A stretch of DNA of 64,000 nt from Rhodoferax sp. U2-2l (lineage in GTDB: Bacteria > Pseudomonadota > Gammaproteobacteria > Burkholderiales > Burkholderiaceae_C), in the NCBI RefSeq assembly GCF_020594515.1, contig NZ_JAJCTH010000018.1, positions 41,493 to 105,492 of the forward strand. The letters run 5' to 3'. Every line of letters starts with the position of its first letter. Positions within the stretch are counted from its first letter, which is position 1. This document shows positions 53,657 to 64,000 of the stretch, piece by piece. Under the pieces are notes generated by a model. That model had not been told where the DNA came from. It saw only the letters and a list, made by a program, of their open reading frames with translations, and did no database searches. A program made the position numbers and the translations under genes.

Positions 53657-55313
53657 GTTGGGTTGGGCGCACGGCCCGTCTCATGTCAGGCATCAGGCGG
53701 TCGCCCTGTGCGCGGGGCCACGCGGCGTGGCGGTCTCGCACCGGCCACTCGATCAGCAAAAAGGCCACCAGCGCCAGCGCCATCAGCACACAGGCCAGCA
53801 CCATCGCTGCCTCCAGATTGGCCTGCCCCGGGCGACCGAGCCGCTGGTAGATGAGCGTGGTGAGGGTGGCCCACTCCGGGCGCGACAAAAACAGCGTGAC
53901 GGCGAATTCGCCCAACGCCGTGGCCGCGGCAAACGCCATCCCGCGGCGCAGCGCGGGCAGCAGCAGCGGCAGCGTCACGCGCCAAAAACAGCGCCACGGG
54001 CTGGCACCCAGCGTGCGCGCCGCCTGCCCCAGATGCACCGGCACACCGTCCAGCCCGGCCGAGAGCGACTTGGCCACAAACGGATACGCCAGCACCGCAT
54101 AGGCCGCCAGCAGCAAAGGCAGACTGGCGGTGAGCGACGGGTACAGCAACAGCAAGCCAAACGCCACCGTCACCGGCGACACCACAAACGGCAGAAACGC
54201 CGCCGCGCGCCAGGCCACCGACGCCTGCGCCGCCAGGGCATGGGTCACACCCAGCAGCGTCGCCACCACGAGCGCCGCCGCTGAAAAGCGCAACGTGTTC
54301 CACAGGGCGGCAAACATTTCTGCATCAAAAATACCTGACGCACCCGCCCACAAAGCGATGATGGCTTTGACGACGATCGCCACAATCGGCAGCGCACACA
54401 CCACAAACAACACGGCCAGCGCCAGGCCCAACGTCAGCCACTGCAGCGCGGTGTGTGGCCGATGACGCGCCACCGGCACCGGGCGCACCGGCGCGGCCAG
54501 ACGTTTTTCCAGCGCGGCATAGGCCAGGGCCACCCCGCCGGTGAGCAGCAGCATCCACAAGGTCAGCACGCTGGCCTGACCCAATTGCAACTCGTAGGCG
54601 ACCAGGGTGTAGATCTCGACCTCGACCGTGGCGTAACGCTGCCCGCCCAGCACCAGCGCCAGGCCAAACCCGGCAAAGCAGTACAAAAACACCAGGCACA
54701 GGCTCGACACCAGCCACGGTGCAATGGCAGGCCACTCCACCCGCCAGAAGGTCCGCCAGGGCGTGGCACCCAAGGAGCGCGCGGCAGCCACCTGGCGCGC
54801 ATTGACCTGCCCCAGTGCGTCGACCCCGGCGCGAACCACCAGGCACAGGTTGAAAAACAGGTTGCCATACAGCAGCAGCCACGGCGTGTCTTGCAGGTTG
54901 ATGCCCAAGGCGCCACTGATCAGCCCGTGCGGGCCCCACAGCGCCAGCACCCCCAGAGCGGCCACCAGCGTCGGCACCACAAACGGCAACATCAGCAGCC
55001 GCAACACCAGCGTGCGCCCGGCAAACTCAAAACGCGCCAGCACCCAGGCCAGCGGCAACCCCAAGCCCAGCGCCACCCCGCAGGTGATGGCCGCCTGCGC
55101 CAATGACCAGATCACGCGCCAGCGCAGGTAGTCGTCTTGCCAGGGTTTGAACAGCGCGACGGCCCCGGATGCACCGGCTTCACCCGTGAAACCTTCCAGT
55201 GCCAGCCGGGCCAGTGGCGCCAGCAGCATCAAAACCAGCGCAGCGGCGGGCCAAACACCGAGCCAGAGCCCGGCGGCGACACGGCCACGCTCACCGCCAC
55301 GGGATCGTTTCAT
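53649..55313 (-). CDS. thiP: thiamine ABC transporter permease ThiP
   Basis: A 554-residue permease with two fused halves of about six helices each. Each half has an EAA-like loop (AAARSLGATPWRTFWRVEWP in the first half, AARTLGASPWRCFWRVTLP in the second). This fused form is typical of ThiP and FbpB-like iron permeases; the riboswitch argues for thiamine. Confidence 0.9.
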   Translation of the reverse strand: MKRSRGGERGRVAAGLWLGVWPAAALVLMLLAPLARLALEGFTGEAGASGAVALFKPWQDDYLRWRVIWSLAQAAITCGVALGLGLPLAWVLARFEFAGRTLVLRLLMLPFVVPTLVAALGVLALWGPHGLISGALGINLQDTPWLLLYGNLFFNLCLVVRAGVDALGQVNARQVAAARSLGATPWRTFWRVEWPAIAPWLVSSLCLVFLYCFAGFGLALVLGGQRYATVEVEIYTLVAYELQLGQASVLTLWMLLLTGGVALAYAALEKRLAAPVRPVPVARHRPHTALQWLTLGLALAVLFVVCALPIVAIVVKAIIALWAGASGIFDAEMFAALWNTLRFSAAALVVATLLGVTHALAAQASVAWRAAAFLPFVVSPVTVAFGLLLLYPSLTASLPLLLAAYAVLAYPFVAKSLSAGLDGVPVHLGQAARTLGASPWRCFWRVTLPLLLPALRRGMAFAAATALGEFAVTLFLSRPEWATLTTLIYQRLGRPGQANLEAAMVLACVLMALALVAFLLIEWPVRDRHAAWPRAQGDRLMPDMRRAVRPTQHA

Positions 55314-55332
55314 GGGCCAGGTGCCCCGCGGC

Positions 55333-56355
55333 TTACTTCAACACCACCTGGGTCCAGCGCGCCACCCACTTGCCACCCTGGTCGGCCATCACCTGCGGTG
55401 GCAAGCTCTCAAACGCCGCAGGTTCGGCGGCGTGGCGCATCACCGGGGCCAAGGGCGTCTTGGGCACGGCGGGGTACATCCACATCTCGGTCTGAAGCGC
55501 CTGCTGTACCGGGGCGGATCGCAAGAAATCGACGAATTTCAGGGCTGCGGCTGGTTGCGCCGTGCCTTTGATCAGCGCCACACCTTCCACCTGACGGAAC
55601 ACGCCCCCGGCCAGGTTCAGGCTGGCGGTGGGCGACTCGGTGAGTTTTTCTTTGGCGTAAAACACCTCGGCGGCCGGGCTGGTGGCGTAGCTCACCACCA
55701 GCGGGTGACTGCCCTGGTTGCGGGTGAATTCGGTGTAGTAGGCCTCGCTCCAGCCCTTGACCACTTTGAGACCGTTGGTCCGCATCTGCGCCCACCAGGC
55801 AAAGGCTTTTTCTTCGCCCATACCCGCGATGGTGGCCAGCAAAAAGGCGTGACCCGGGCTGGAGGTGGCCGGGTTGGGCACCACGAGCCAGCCCTTGTAG
55901 GCGGGCAGGGTCAGGTCTTGCAGGTTTTTTGGCAGCGGTGTGCCGGTTTTGGCCACCGCCGCCTTGTCGTAGTTCAGGGTCACAAAACCATAGTCCACCG
56001 CCGCCAGCGCGCCGCCCAGTTGCGCATCCACGGTGCCAGCCGCTTGCGCCAGCGTCGGCTCCAGCACACCGGCGGCCAGTGCCTTGCCGGCCAGGGTGTT
56101 GTCAATGCCAAACACCACGTCGGCCACCGGTCTGGCGCGGGTGAGGATGAGTTTGTTGAGCATTTCGCCGGCGTCGCCGCCTTTGATGATGGCCAGCTTG
56201 ACACCGCTTTGCGCTTCGAACTGGGCCAACAGGGGCTTGGGCAGGACAAACGAGCTGTGTACCATCACACGCAACTCTTCGGCGGCGTGGGTCAGCGTGG
56301 AAAACGTGACCGCAGCCAGTGCAGTGCTGGCCAGGGCAAATAAACGACGTTGCAT
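55333..56355 (-). CDS. thiB: thiamine-binding periplasmic protein ThiB
   Basis: A 340-residue solute-binding protein with a signal peptide ending in LTHAAEE. The body has ELRVMVHSSFVLPKPLLAQF, DVVFGIDNTLAGKAL and GWLVVPNPATSSPG, as in ThiB and related binding proteins. ATG 56355 is preferred over GTG 56361 because AAGGGGAG lies at the right distance from it. First gene of thiBPQ, under TPP riboswitch control. Confidence 0.9.
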   Translation of the reverse strand: MQRRLFALASTALAAVTFSTLTHAAEELRVMVHSSFVLPKPLLAQFEAQSGVKLAIIKGGDAGEMLNKLILTRARPVADVVFGIDNTLAGKALAAGVLEPTLAQAAGTVDAQLGGALAAVDYGFVTLNYDKAAVAKTGTPLPKNLQDLTLPAYKGWLVVPNPATSSPGHAFLLATIAGMGEEKAFAWWAQMRTNGLKVVKGWSEAYYTEFTRNQGSHPLVVSYATSPAAEVFYAKEKLTESPTASLNLAGGVFRQVEGVALIKGTAQPAAALKFVDFLRSAPVQQALQTEMWMYPAVPKTPLAPVMRHAAEPAAFESLPPQVMADQGGKWVARWTQVVLK

Positions 56356-56368
56356 GAACACTCCCCTT

Positions 56369-56396
56369 AAAAGCGCCCGCGCTGCCAGGGCGCGGG
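56369..56396 (-). terminator. riboswitch-controlled terminator before thiB
   Basis: On the thiB strand CCCGCGC-CCTGGCA-GCGCGGG is followed by CGC and TTTT (stem arms 56390-56396 and 56376-56382). It lies between the TPP aptamer and the thiB ribosome site, so it fits a transcription-termination expression platform. Confidence 0.65.
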
Positions 56397-56439
56397 TTCC
56401 AGGGGAAGGCCGGTGTCGGCCTCGTCCAACCCATCACGC

Positions 56440-56510
56440 TCCCTACGCTGGCATGATCCAGATCAGGTGTGGGGACTCTCTCAGCCCGGCAAAGCGCCAG
56501 ACACCCCCGG
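56440..56510 (-). promoter_or_regulatory. TPP riboswitch (THI element)
   Basis: On the minus strand the sequence GGGTGTCTGG...GGGCTGAGAG...ACACCTGATCTGGATCATGCC and GCGTAGGGA shows the conserved TPP aptamer parts: CTGAGA, the ACCTGATC...GATCATGCC block, and the terminal GCGTAGGGA. It lies about 85 bp upstream of thiB and should shut off thiBPQ when TPP is plentiful. Confidence 0.92.
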
Positions 56511-56547
56511 TGAAGCGGCGGATTGTAAAGGGCGTGCAGCCGGGCAA

Positions 56548-58599
56548 TCAGGCTTTGGCCATCGCCTCAGCCTGAATGGCGGTCAGCGCGATGGTGAACA
56601 CGATGTCGTCCACCAGCGCACCGCGTGACAAGTCGTTCACCGGCTTGCGCAGGCCCTGCAGCATCGGGCCTACCGACAACACATTGGCCGAGCGCTGCAC
56701 CGCCTTGTAGGTGGTGTTGCCGGTGTTGAGGTCGGGGAACACAAACACGGTGGCCTGGCCCGCCACCGCGCTGCCAGGGGCTTTCTGGTCGGCCACTTCC
56801 TTCACGCTGGCAGCGTCGTACTGCATGGGCCCGTCGATCACCAGATCGGGCCAGCGCGATTTGGCCAGTTCGGTCGCGGCACGGACCTTTTCCACATCGT
56901 CGCCCGAGCCCGAGGCGCCGGTGCTGTAGCTGATCATGGCCACCTTGGGGTCGATGCCAAAGGCACGGGCGCTGTCAGCGCTTTGTTTGGCAATTTCGGC
57001 CAGGTCTTGCGCGCTGGGGTCGGGATTGACCGCGCAGTCGGCATACACCAGCACCTGTTCGGGCATCAGCATGAAGAAACACGACGACACGATGCTGGAC
57101 CCCGGCGCCGTTTTGATCAGTTGCAGGGCGGGGCGAATGGTGTTGGCGGTGGTGTGCACCGCGCCGCTCACCAGGCCATCCACCTCGTCCACCGCCAGCA
57201 TCATGGTGCCCAGCACCACGGTGTCTTCCAGCGCCGCCAGCGCCTGGCCCGGCGTCAGGCCCTTGCTCTTGCGCAGGGCCACCATCGGTTCGACAAAGCG
57301 TTCGGCAATTTCGGCCGGGTCCAGAATCTCCAGCCCCGCAGGCAGCTCGATGCCCATGGCGTCGGCCACCGACTGGATCGCCTTGCGTTTGCCCAGCAGC
57401 ACACAACGGGCAATGCCTTTTTCGGTGCAAATCACGGCGGCACGGATGGTGCGCGGCTCGTCACCCTCGGGCAGCACGATGCGTTTGTTGGCCGCATGTG
57501 CTTTCTGGATCAGTTGGTAGCGGAACGCCGGGGGGGACATGCGCGACGAGACGGTGTGGTCCAGCCCCTCGCAAATCATGGCCACATCGAGTTGCTCCAC
57601 CACGTTCTCAATGACCTGGTTCATGCGCGTCAGGTCGTCCTGCGGCACGGCCAGGGGCAGACGGCTGATGCGACTGGCGGTCTCATAGCTGTCGCCGTCG
57701 GTGCGCATCACCGGCAAACCGCTGTGGAACGCCATAGCGCCAAAACGTTGTATGCGCTGGCTGATGAAGCTGTGGTGGGTCAGCACCAGGCCGGCCAGTT
57801 CGATGCCGTTGCTCGCCGCCAGGGCCGTGGCCAGCATCACATCGTCACGGTCACCGGCACTGATCACCAGCGCGCCGGGTTTGAGGCGCGGAATCACCTC
57901 GGTAACCGAGCGGGCGCACAACACGGTCTCGCGCACGCGGCGGGTGGCGATTTCACCTTCGATCATCACCTCAGCGCCCAGATGCCGGGCCACATCGAGC
58001 GTGCGCGGGGCGGACAGCTGCGGGTTTTCACGCACCACCCCAAAAATCGGCACGCCGTCGAGTTGGCTGGCCACGGCGGGTTCGTCAAAGTCGGAACCCA
58101 CCCGGTTAAAAATCACGCCTTCCACCCGGCGCCCGGAATTGCGCACCCGGGCAATCAGGTATTGGGTTTGGGCAATGCCTTCGGGATGGGCGCCGCTGGC
58201 CACCAGAATCACATCGGCCTGCAGGCTGCGGGAAATGGCCACCGACAGCTGCGGAATGAAGGCGCGGGTCGGGTCGGCGTGGATGCCTTCCACCACCAGC
58301 ACATCGGCCCCCTCAGAACCCGACATGGCCAGGCTGACGATGCTCTCCAGCACGTCATCCGTCTTGCCACTGGTCACCTGCTGGGTCACCAGTTGCATCG
58401 ACAAGGGGTCGGGGGTGGAGGTGGCCTGACAAATGCTGCGCGCAAACAGCACCGACGGCTCGGCGTCCGGGGTGAGTTTGGTCACCGGTTTGACAAACGC
58501 CACCTTCAGGCCACGGCGCTGCAGGGCGCGCAACAAGCCCAGCGACACCGAGGTCAAGCCAACATTGGGTTCGGTGGCGGTCAAAAAATATGTACGCAT
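56548..58599 (-). CDS. pta: phosphate acetyltransferase (long form)
   Basis: A 683-residue Pta converting acetyl-CoA and phosphate to acetyl phosphate. The N-terminal part (1-350) is a P-loop/DRTGG-type regulatory region (YFLTATEPNVGLTSVSLGLL), and the C-terminal part (about 360-683) is the catalytic PTA_PTB domain (IVLPEGDEPRTIRAAV, GLVSGAVHTTANTIRPALQL, SYSTGASGSGDDVEKV). No ackA is adjacent. Confidence 0.94.
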   Translation of the reverse strand: MRTYFLTATEPNVGLTSVSLGLLRALQRRGLKVAFVKPVTKLTPDAEPSVLFARSICQATSTPDPLSMQLVTQQVTSGKTDDVLESIVSLAMSGSEGADVLVVEGIHADPTRAFIPQLSVAISRSLQADVILVASGAHPEGIAQTQYLIARVRNSGRRVEGVIFNRVGSDFDEPAVASQLDGVPIFGVVRENPQLSAPRTLDVARHLGAEVMIEGEIATRRVRETVLCARSVTEVIPRLKPGALVISAGDRDDVMLATALAASNGIELAGLVLTHHSFISQRIQRFGAMAFHSGLPVMRTDGDSYETASRISRLPLAVPQDDLTRMNQVIENVVEQLDVAMICEGLDHTVSSRMSPPAFRYQLIQKAHAANKRIVLPEGDEPRTIRAAVICTEKGIARCVLLGKRKAIQSVADAMGIELPAGLEILDPAEIAERFVEPMVALRKSKGLTPGQALAALEDTVVLGTMMLAVDEVDGLVSGAVHTTANTIRPALQLIKTAPGSSIVSSCFFMLMPEQVLVYADCAVNPDPSAQDLAEIAKQSADSARAFGIDPKVAMISYSTGASGSGDDVEKVRAATELAKSRWPDLVIDGPMQYDAASVKEVADQKAPGSAVAGQATVFVFPDLNTGNTTYKAVQRSANVLSVGPMLQGLRKPVNDLSRGALVDDIVFTIALTAIQAEAMAKA

Positions 58600-58644
58600 G
58601 GGAAATACTCCGTTGGATGCAATGCAGCACCGATTATCTGAGGG

Positions 58645-59202
58645 TTAACCCTTGGTTTGTTGACGCCGGTTTGAAATTGACGCCAAGGCCGCCAGAGCAG
58701 CTTGCAGACGTTGCGGCCCCTCACCAGCGATGGGCACCACCCGCTGATGGTGTGCCAGATGATGCGCCAGAAGCTGGTGCACCGCCCACTGCGTTGCCGA
58801 CCCGTCACGCTGCAAGCCATCGGCCACCCAGGGCAGATCGGGCTGTAACCACAGGGTCAACGCGTAGCGCCGGTGGTGGGCGTGGGCGGTGGCCAGCAGG
58901 CTGCCGTCGGCAAAGTACTGCAAGCTGTAAACCGCGGTCAGCAAGGGGCCGGTGTCAGCCAAAACCAGCGCGTCCTGCGTTGTGTCGACCCGGGCCAAAG
59001 CCTGTTCTTCCTGATCCAGCTGAGCCTGGAGCAGCGCGGCCTGCTCATGCTGCTGTGGCGTGCGCCCGCGTGCGGCGCACCAGTCGCGCAGCACCTCCGG
59101 CACCACCGAGCCGCCCAGGGCATCGGCCAGTTGCCGCACCAACACGGTCTTGCCGGTGCACTCGGCACCGATCACACAAATGACTTTTGGCGAGCCTGGC
59201 AT
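58645..59202 (-). CDS. NadR-like AAA ATPase/kinase
   Basis: A 185-residue P-loop protein starting MPGSPKVICVIGAECTGKT; the Walker A motif GAECTGKT is the NadR-type variant. VVPEVLRDWCAARGR and LADTGPLLTAVYSLQYF follow. The frame is open upstream to 59319, but that region overlaps serS and is not conserved. It may phosphorylate nicotinamide riboside or a related nucleoside. Lies between serS and pta on the same strand. Confidence 0.8.
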   Translation of the reverse strand: MPGSPKVICVIGAECTGKTVLVRQLADALGGSVVPEVLRDWCAARGRTPQQHEQAALLQAQLDQEEQALARVDTTQDALVLADTGPLLTAVYSLQYFADGSLLATAHAHHRRYALTLWLQPDLPWVADGLQRDGSATQWAVHQLLAHHLAHHQRVVPIAGEGPQRLQAALAALASISNRRQQTKG

Positions 59203-59227
59203 GGCAGAAACTCGCGGATGTGCCGGA

Positions 59228-60590
<1,363 letters not shown>

Positions 60591-60615
60591 GGTGAAGACT
60601 ATGATTTGTACAGCA

Positions 60616-61596
60616 TCAAGATCGGGCAACGGGCACAACAGCCTCGTCATCCATGTCCAGCCGCAAGCCCTTGGGCAGCGGGAACTTGACCGTCTCGGGC
60701 TGGCCCGGCATGGTTTGTACCGACACCGCACCGAGCGCCTTGATGCGCTCCACCACCTGGCGCACCAGGATCTCGGGCGCCGAGGCACCGGCGGTCAAAC
60801 CGACGCGGCTGCAGCCTTCAAACCAGTGCGGCTGCAGGTCTTCGGCGCGGTCCACCATGTAGCCCGGCGTGCCCAGTTTGCGCGCCACTTCGGCCAGCCG
60901 GTTGCTGTTGGAGCTGGTCGGGCTGCCCACCACAATCACGATGTCGACCTGCGAACTCATGAGCTTGACCGCGTCCTGGCGGTTTTGGGTGGCGTAACAG
61001 ATGTCCTGGTGTTTGGGCTCACGCACCATCGGGAACCGGGCCTTGATGGCCTGGGCGATGTGAGCGGCGTCGTCCACACTGAGCGTGGTCTGGGTCACCA
61101 CCGCGAGCCGTTCGGTCTGGCGCGGGCTGACACGGGCCACATCGTCCACCTCTTCGACCAGGTGGATGCCGTGATCGAGCTGGCCCATGGTGCCTTCCAC
61201 CTCGGGGTGGCCCTTGTGGCCGATCATGATGAACTCATAACCTTCTTTGGCGAGTTTGGCCACTTCCACATGCACCTTGGTCACCAGCGGGCAGGTGGCG
61301 TCGAAGATCTGGAAACCACGGAGCTCGGCCTCCTGCTGCACCGCACGGCTCACGCCATGGGCAGAGAAAACCAGCGTCGCCCCTGCAGGGACGTCATCCA
61401 GCTCTTCAATAAAAATAGCACCCTTGGCTTTGAGGTTGTCCACCACATAGGTGTTGTGCACGATCTCGTGGCGCACATAAATGGGTGCACCAAACTTGGC
61501 CAGGGCTTTTTCGACGATCTCGATGGCCCGGTCCACCCCAGCGCAAAAGCCACGCGGCTCGGCCAGCAAAATGTCATGAACAGCGGCGGTGGGCAT
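60616..61596 (-). CDS. ispH: 4-hydroxy-3-methylbut-2-enyl diphosphate reductase IspH
   Basis: A 326-residue Fe-S enzyme forming IPP and DMAPP in the last MEP-pathway step, important here for carotenoid and bacteriochlorophyll side chains. The cluster Cys residues are in [23 protein letters not shown] and the later [15 protein letters not shown] (Cys near residue 270). It starts 2 bp after the FKBP gene on the same strand. Confidence 0.95.
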   Translation of the reverse strand: MPTAAVHDILLAEPRGFCAGVDRAIEIVEKALAKFGAPIYVRHEIVHNTYVVDNLKAKGAIFIEELDDVPAGATLVFSAHGVSRAVQQEAELRGFQIFDATCPLVTKVHVEVAKLAKEGYEFIMIGHKGHPEVEGTMGQLDHGIHLVEEVDDVARVSPRQTERLAVVTQTTLSVDDAAHIAQAIKARFPMVREPKHQDICYATQNRQDAVKLMSSQVDIVIVVGSPTSSNSNRLAEVARKLGTPGYMVDRAEDLQPHWFEGCSRVGLTAGASAPEILVRQVVERIKALGAVSVQTMPGQPETVKFPLPKGLRLDMDDEAVVPVARS

Positions 61597-61598
61597 GG

Positions 61599-62063
61599 TT
61601 ACAGCACCCCGATCAGCTGCACTTCAAATTTCACCGGGTGGCCGGCCAACGGGTGGTTGAAGTCGAGCTTGACGGCATCCCCCTTGGCACCGGTGCGAAA
61701 GTCCAGAATCACCCCGGCAAACTGGCCCTGGCCGTCGGGCGTGGGAAAGTGCAGCACGTCCCCCACCGCATATTCCTCGTTTTCCACCCCCATGTCGATG
61801 AGTTCCTGGCGCGCCAGCCACTGCTGCATGTCGGCACTGCGCTCGCCAAAAGCGGCACCGGCAGGCATCTCGATGGTGGTGTGGGTGCCTTCGGGCAGGC
61901 CCAGCAAGGCGGCTTCCAGCGCCGGGGACAACTGGCCGGTGCCCAGCGTGAGCGTGGCGGGCGAGCCCTCAAAGGTGCTGACCACCACGCCTGCCGGGCC
62001 GCTCAGACGGTAATGCAGGGTCAAAAAAGAGCCGGGAGAAACGCTGGCGACGGTGCTTGTCAT
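61599..62063 (-). CDS. fkpB: FKBP-type peptidyl-prolyl isomerase (SlpA/FkpB-like)
   Basis: A 154-residue FKBP with an inserted flap domain ([71 protein letters not shown]). The fkpB-ispH pairing is common in proteobacteria. ATG 62063 is chosen over the upstream frame to 62138, which overlaps non-conserved sequence. Confidence 0.88.
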   Translation of the reverse strand: MTSTVASVSPGSFLTLHYRLSGPAGVVVSTFEGSPATLTLGTGQLSPALEAALLGLPEGTHTTIEMPAGAAFGERSADMQQWLARQELIDMGVENEEYAVGDVLHFPTPDGQGQFAGVILDFRTGAKGDAVKLDFNHPLAGHPVKFEVQLIGVL

Positions 62064-62265
62064 GCTGATCCTGTACCTGAAAGTGAAGTCGTGAAGGGAA
62101 AGCCCACCCAAGGCGGCGGACGCTCGATGCGCTGGCAAGCCCTACCACCCGCACCCGTGTGCCACCCGGCAAAGCCCCAATCCCCATCAGCCCGGCGCCT
62201 GAGCGCATAAACTGGCCGCATTGTAAAAGCCCCCTGCCCCGCGCCACCCCAGCCTGCTTGAAACC

Positions 62266-62967
62266 ATGCCGCTCAAAGACCTGCCCCCCGATGCCCGCCC
62301 CCGTGAAAAACTGCTCTCGCGTGGCCCCGGCGCTTTGAGCGATGTCGAGCTGCTGGCCATCCTGCTGCGCACCGGCATCGCCGGCAAAGGTGTGCTGCAA
62401 ATGGCGCATGAACTGCTGCAACTCAAACCCAAAAACGGCGCCGAGGCCGGGTTCGATGGCATCGCCGGGCTGCTGGGGGCCACGGCCGATGATTTGAAAC
62501 GTATCAAAGGCTTGGGGCCGGCCAAACGTGCCGAAATCGTGGCCGTGCTGGAGCTGGCCCGCCGCGCCATGGCCCAGCGGCTGCAGGAGCGCACCGTGTT
62601 TGACACCCCGGATGCGGTCAAACACTACCTGCAACTGCACCTGGCCGCCCGCAAGCAGGAGGTGTTTGCCGTGCTGTTTCTGGACGTGCAAAACCGCCTG
62701 ATCGCTCTGGAAGAAATGTTTACCGGCACCTTGACACAAACCAGCGTTTACCCGCGTGAGGTGGTGTTGCGCGCCCTGCACCACCAGGCCAGCAGCGTGG
62801 TGCTGTCGCACAACCACCCCAGCGGCACGGTGTTACCCAGCCGCGCCGATGAGATGCTCACGCAAACCCTGAAAACCACCCTGGCACTGATTGACGTGCG
62901 GGTGCTCGACCATGTGATCGTGGCACCCGGCGAGGCGCTCAGCCTGGCCGAGCGGGGGCTGATGTGA
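62266..62967 (+). CDS. radC: RadC family JAMM-domain protein
   Basis: A 233-residue protein with an N-terminal helix-hairpin-helix region ([20 protein letters not shown]) and a JAMM/MPN+ domain ([17 protein letters not shown]). The family was linked to DNA repair but its enzymatic role is unclear. The stop overlaps the start of the Smr gene (GTGA). Confidence 0.92.
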   Translation: MPLKDLPPDARPREKLLSRGPGALSDVELLAILLRTGIAGKGVLQMAHELLQLKPKNGAEAGFDGIAGLLGATADDLKRIKGLGPAKRAEIVAVLELARRAMAQRLQERTVFDTPDAVKHYLQLHLAARKQEVFAVLFLDVQNRLIALEEMFTGTLTQTSVYPREVVLRALHHQASSVVLSHNHPSGTVLPSRADEMLTQTLKTTLALIDVRVLDHVIVAPGEALSLAERGLM

Positions 62968-63710
62968 CGGTCAAAAAGCAGCCCATCCAGGCCATCACCG
63001 TGCTGCGTGACCGCGCCACGCCCACCCAGGGCAGCCCCAACGCGCCCTCGCGCACCACGGCGGCGCCGCTCAAGGTCAAGGCCCTGACCGACCTGAAAAT
63101 TGTCAAACGTGCGATCGCCGAGCAAGCGCAGCAGCGGGCTCTGCAGGCCAGCGCACAGGTCAAGGCCGTCCAACAAACCGCCACTGACCGCGACCTGTTC
63201 ATCCGGGCTGCGGGCGCCGTCCAGCCCCTGCCAGACAAACGCCACGCGCTCCACCCCAAAACGCCGCCGGTGCCGCTGGCGATGCAGTTCCAGAAGGACG
63301 AAAAAGCGGTGCTCAAAGAAGCCATCAGCGACGAGTTTGATGTGAGTACCCTGCTCGACACCGACGAGCACCTGAGCTTTCGCCGCCCCGGCATTGGGGT
63401 GGACGTGACGCGCAAATTGCGCCGGGGCGACTGGAGCATCCAGCGCCAGCTGGACCTGCACGGCCTGCGCCGCGACGACGCACGCGAAACCTTGAGCCTC
63501 TTCATCCGCGAGGCGCACAAACACGGCATCCGGTGTGTGCGGGTGGTGCATGGCAAGGGCTTGGGCTCACCCGGCAAAGCGCCGATTCTGAAAAGCCGTG
63601 TGCACAGCTGGTTGGTGCAAAAAAACGAGGTGTTGGCCTTTGTGCAAGCCAAACCCGCCGACGGCGGCGCCGGTGCGCTGGTGGTGCTGCTGATGGCGTC
63701 CAGGGGCTAA
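62964..63710 (+). CDS. Smr/MutS2-C family protein
   Basis: A 248-residue protein with a basic, variable N terminus and a C-terminal Smr domain ([59 protein letters not shown]). Smr domains can nick DNA or cleave RNA. GTG start at 62964 overlaps the radC stop, and no better ATG is available. Confidence 0.88.
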   Translation: MTVKKQPIQAITVLRDRATPTQGSPNAPSRTTAAPLKVKALTDLKIVKRAIAEQAQQRALQASAQVKAVQQTATDRDLFIRAAGAVQPLPDKRHALHPKTPPVPLAMQFQKDEKAVLKEAISDEFDVSTLLDTDEHLSFRRPGIGVDVTRKLRRGDWSIQRQLDLHGLRRDDARETLSLFIREAHKHGIRCVRVVHGKGLGSPGKAPILKSRVHSWLVQKNEVLAFVQAKPADGGAGALVVLLMASRG

Positions 63711-63838
63711 GGCCCGCCACGCCGGGTTGCCAAGCGTTTTGAAACTGCCGCCTTGGTCTTGAAAGGACGGATCGCTGCTGCGCTGATGTCCATCAAACCG
63801 GGTGGGGATGTCGCAGGGTGGCCTGGCAGCACAGACAC

Positions 63839-63867
63839 AAAAAAAGCGGCTTGCGCCGCTTTTTTTG
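63839..63867. terminator. bidirectional intrinsic terminator
   Basis: A7-GCGGC-TTGC-GCCGC-T7, a near-ideal terminator in both directions. Outer arms CAGACACA and TGTGTCTG extend the symmetry. It lies between the Smr gene and the left end of the IS3-family element. Confidence 0.85.
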
Positions 63868-63874
63868 CTGTGTC

Positions 63875-64000
63875 TGACCCGTCCTGCCAGAAGTTGACAC
63901 ATTTGCCGTCAAGAAAGGGCAGGTGTGATGGATACAGGAGTGAAGCGCACACAGCGCGACTACACGTTGGCTTTTAAGCTGTCGGTGGTGGAGCAAGTGG
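63875..64000 (+). mobile_element. left end of an IS3-family insertion sequence (truncated by window)
   Basis: A TGACCCGTCC-type end followed by GAAGTTGACAC resembles IS3-family left inverted repeats beginning with TG. The exact boundary is uncertain by a few bases. The element continues beyond the window. Confidence 0.55.
63928..64000 (+). CDS. IS3-family transposase OrfA (N-terminal fragment at window edge)
   Basis: ATG 63928 starts MDTGVKRTQRDYTLAFKLSV, the typical beginning of an IS3-family OrfA helix-turn-helix protein. Only 24 codons are in the window. A GGGCAGGTGT stretch upstream may be the ribosome site. Confidence 0.8.
   Translation, partial: MDTGVKRTQRDYTLAFKLSVVEQV

Noticed and set aside
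56983..58641. 552-codon open frame antisense to pta
   Set aside because: His/Gly/Gln-rich shadow typical of the complement of high-GC coding DNA; pta on the other strand has all its motifs.

Overview
The window comes from a high-GC betaproteobacterium of the Burkholderiales, most likely a phototrophic member of the Comamonadaceae such as Rhodoferax. This rests on codon use, on a family of short intergenic hairpin repeats that I associate with Comamonadaceae, and on an anaerobic bacteriochlorophyll pair (bchE-bchJ) with a PpsR/CrtJ-type palindrome upstream of bchE. Genus assignment is inference; no rRNA gene is present.

Layout. 1-7.1 kb: end of a PLP-dependent cysteine-synthase-like gene, an AttH/CrtC-like secreted lipocalin, a secreted Cys-pair repeat protein, a four-gene Mla/MCE lipid-transport operon, and a BrkB-type membrane protein. 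7.2-9.5 kb: bchE-bchJ, divergent from mutS. 12.3-23.9 kb: ferric-reductase-like protein, Anbu proteasome homologue, three 59-bp tandem hairpin repeats, alpha/beta hydrolase, a translationally coupled sensor kinase/HD-GYP pair, uppP, a LON-domain protein, an odd P-loop ATPase, a DUF2157-like membrane protein and glnS.

24.0-29.3 kb is the accessory segment. Directly after glnS lie a decayed HigA-like antitoxin and a decayed second copy of the glnS 3' end. An AT-rich NACHT (NLR-like) NTPase, a PLD-family protein, a GIY-YIG fragment, an AlbA_2/Schlafen-like ATPase and an ORF6N fragment follow. I read this as a small defence island inserted at glnS. It is the most interesting part of the window.

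29.3-49 kb returns to core genes: an OYE reductase, udk flanked by a small gene and its decayed duplicate, a VOC/YciI/VOC cluster, a cation:proton antiporter with a near-perfect TetR-type operator, a methyltransferase, TerB, RNase D-like nuclease, CoA-binding protein, TatD, a hemerythrin lacking two iron ligands, lolC-lolD, recJ, a PHP phosphatase, an EamA exporter, a YciO-type protein and an M50 protease. 49-64 kb: trpS with an extra C-terminal domain, tRNA-Ser(CGA), a diguanylate cyclase, thiBPQ under a TPP riboswitch with a visible terminator, pta, a NadR-like ATPase, serS, ispH-fkpB, radC-smr, a strong bidirectional terminator, and the left end of an IS3-family element that runs off the window.
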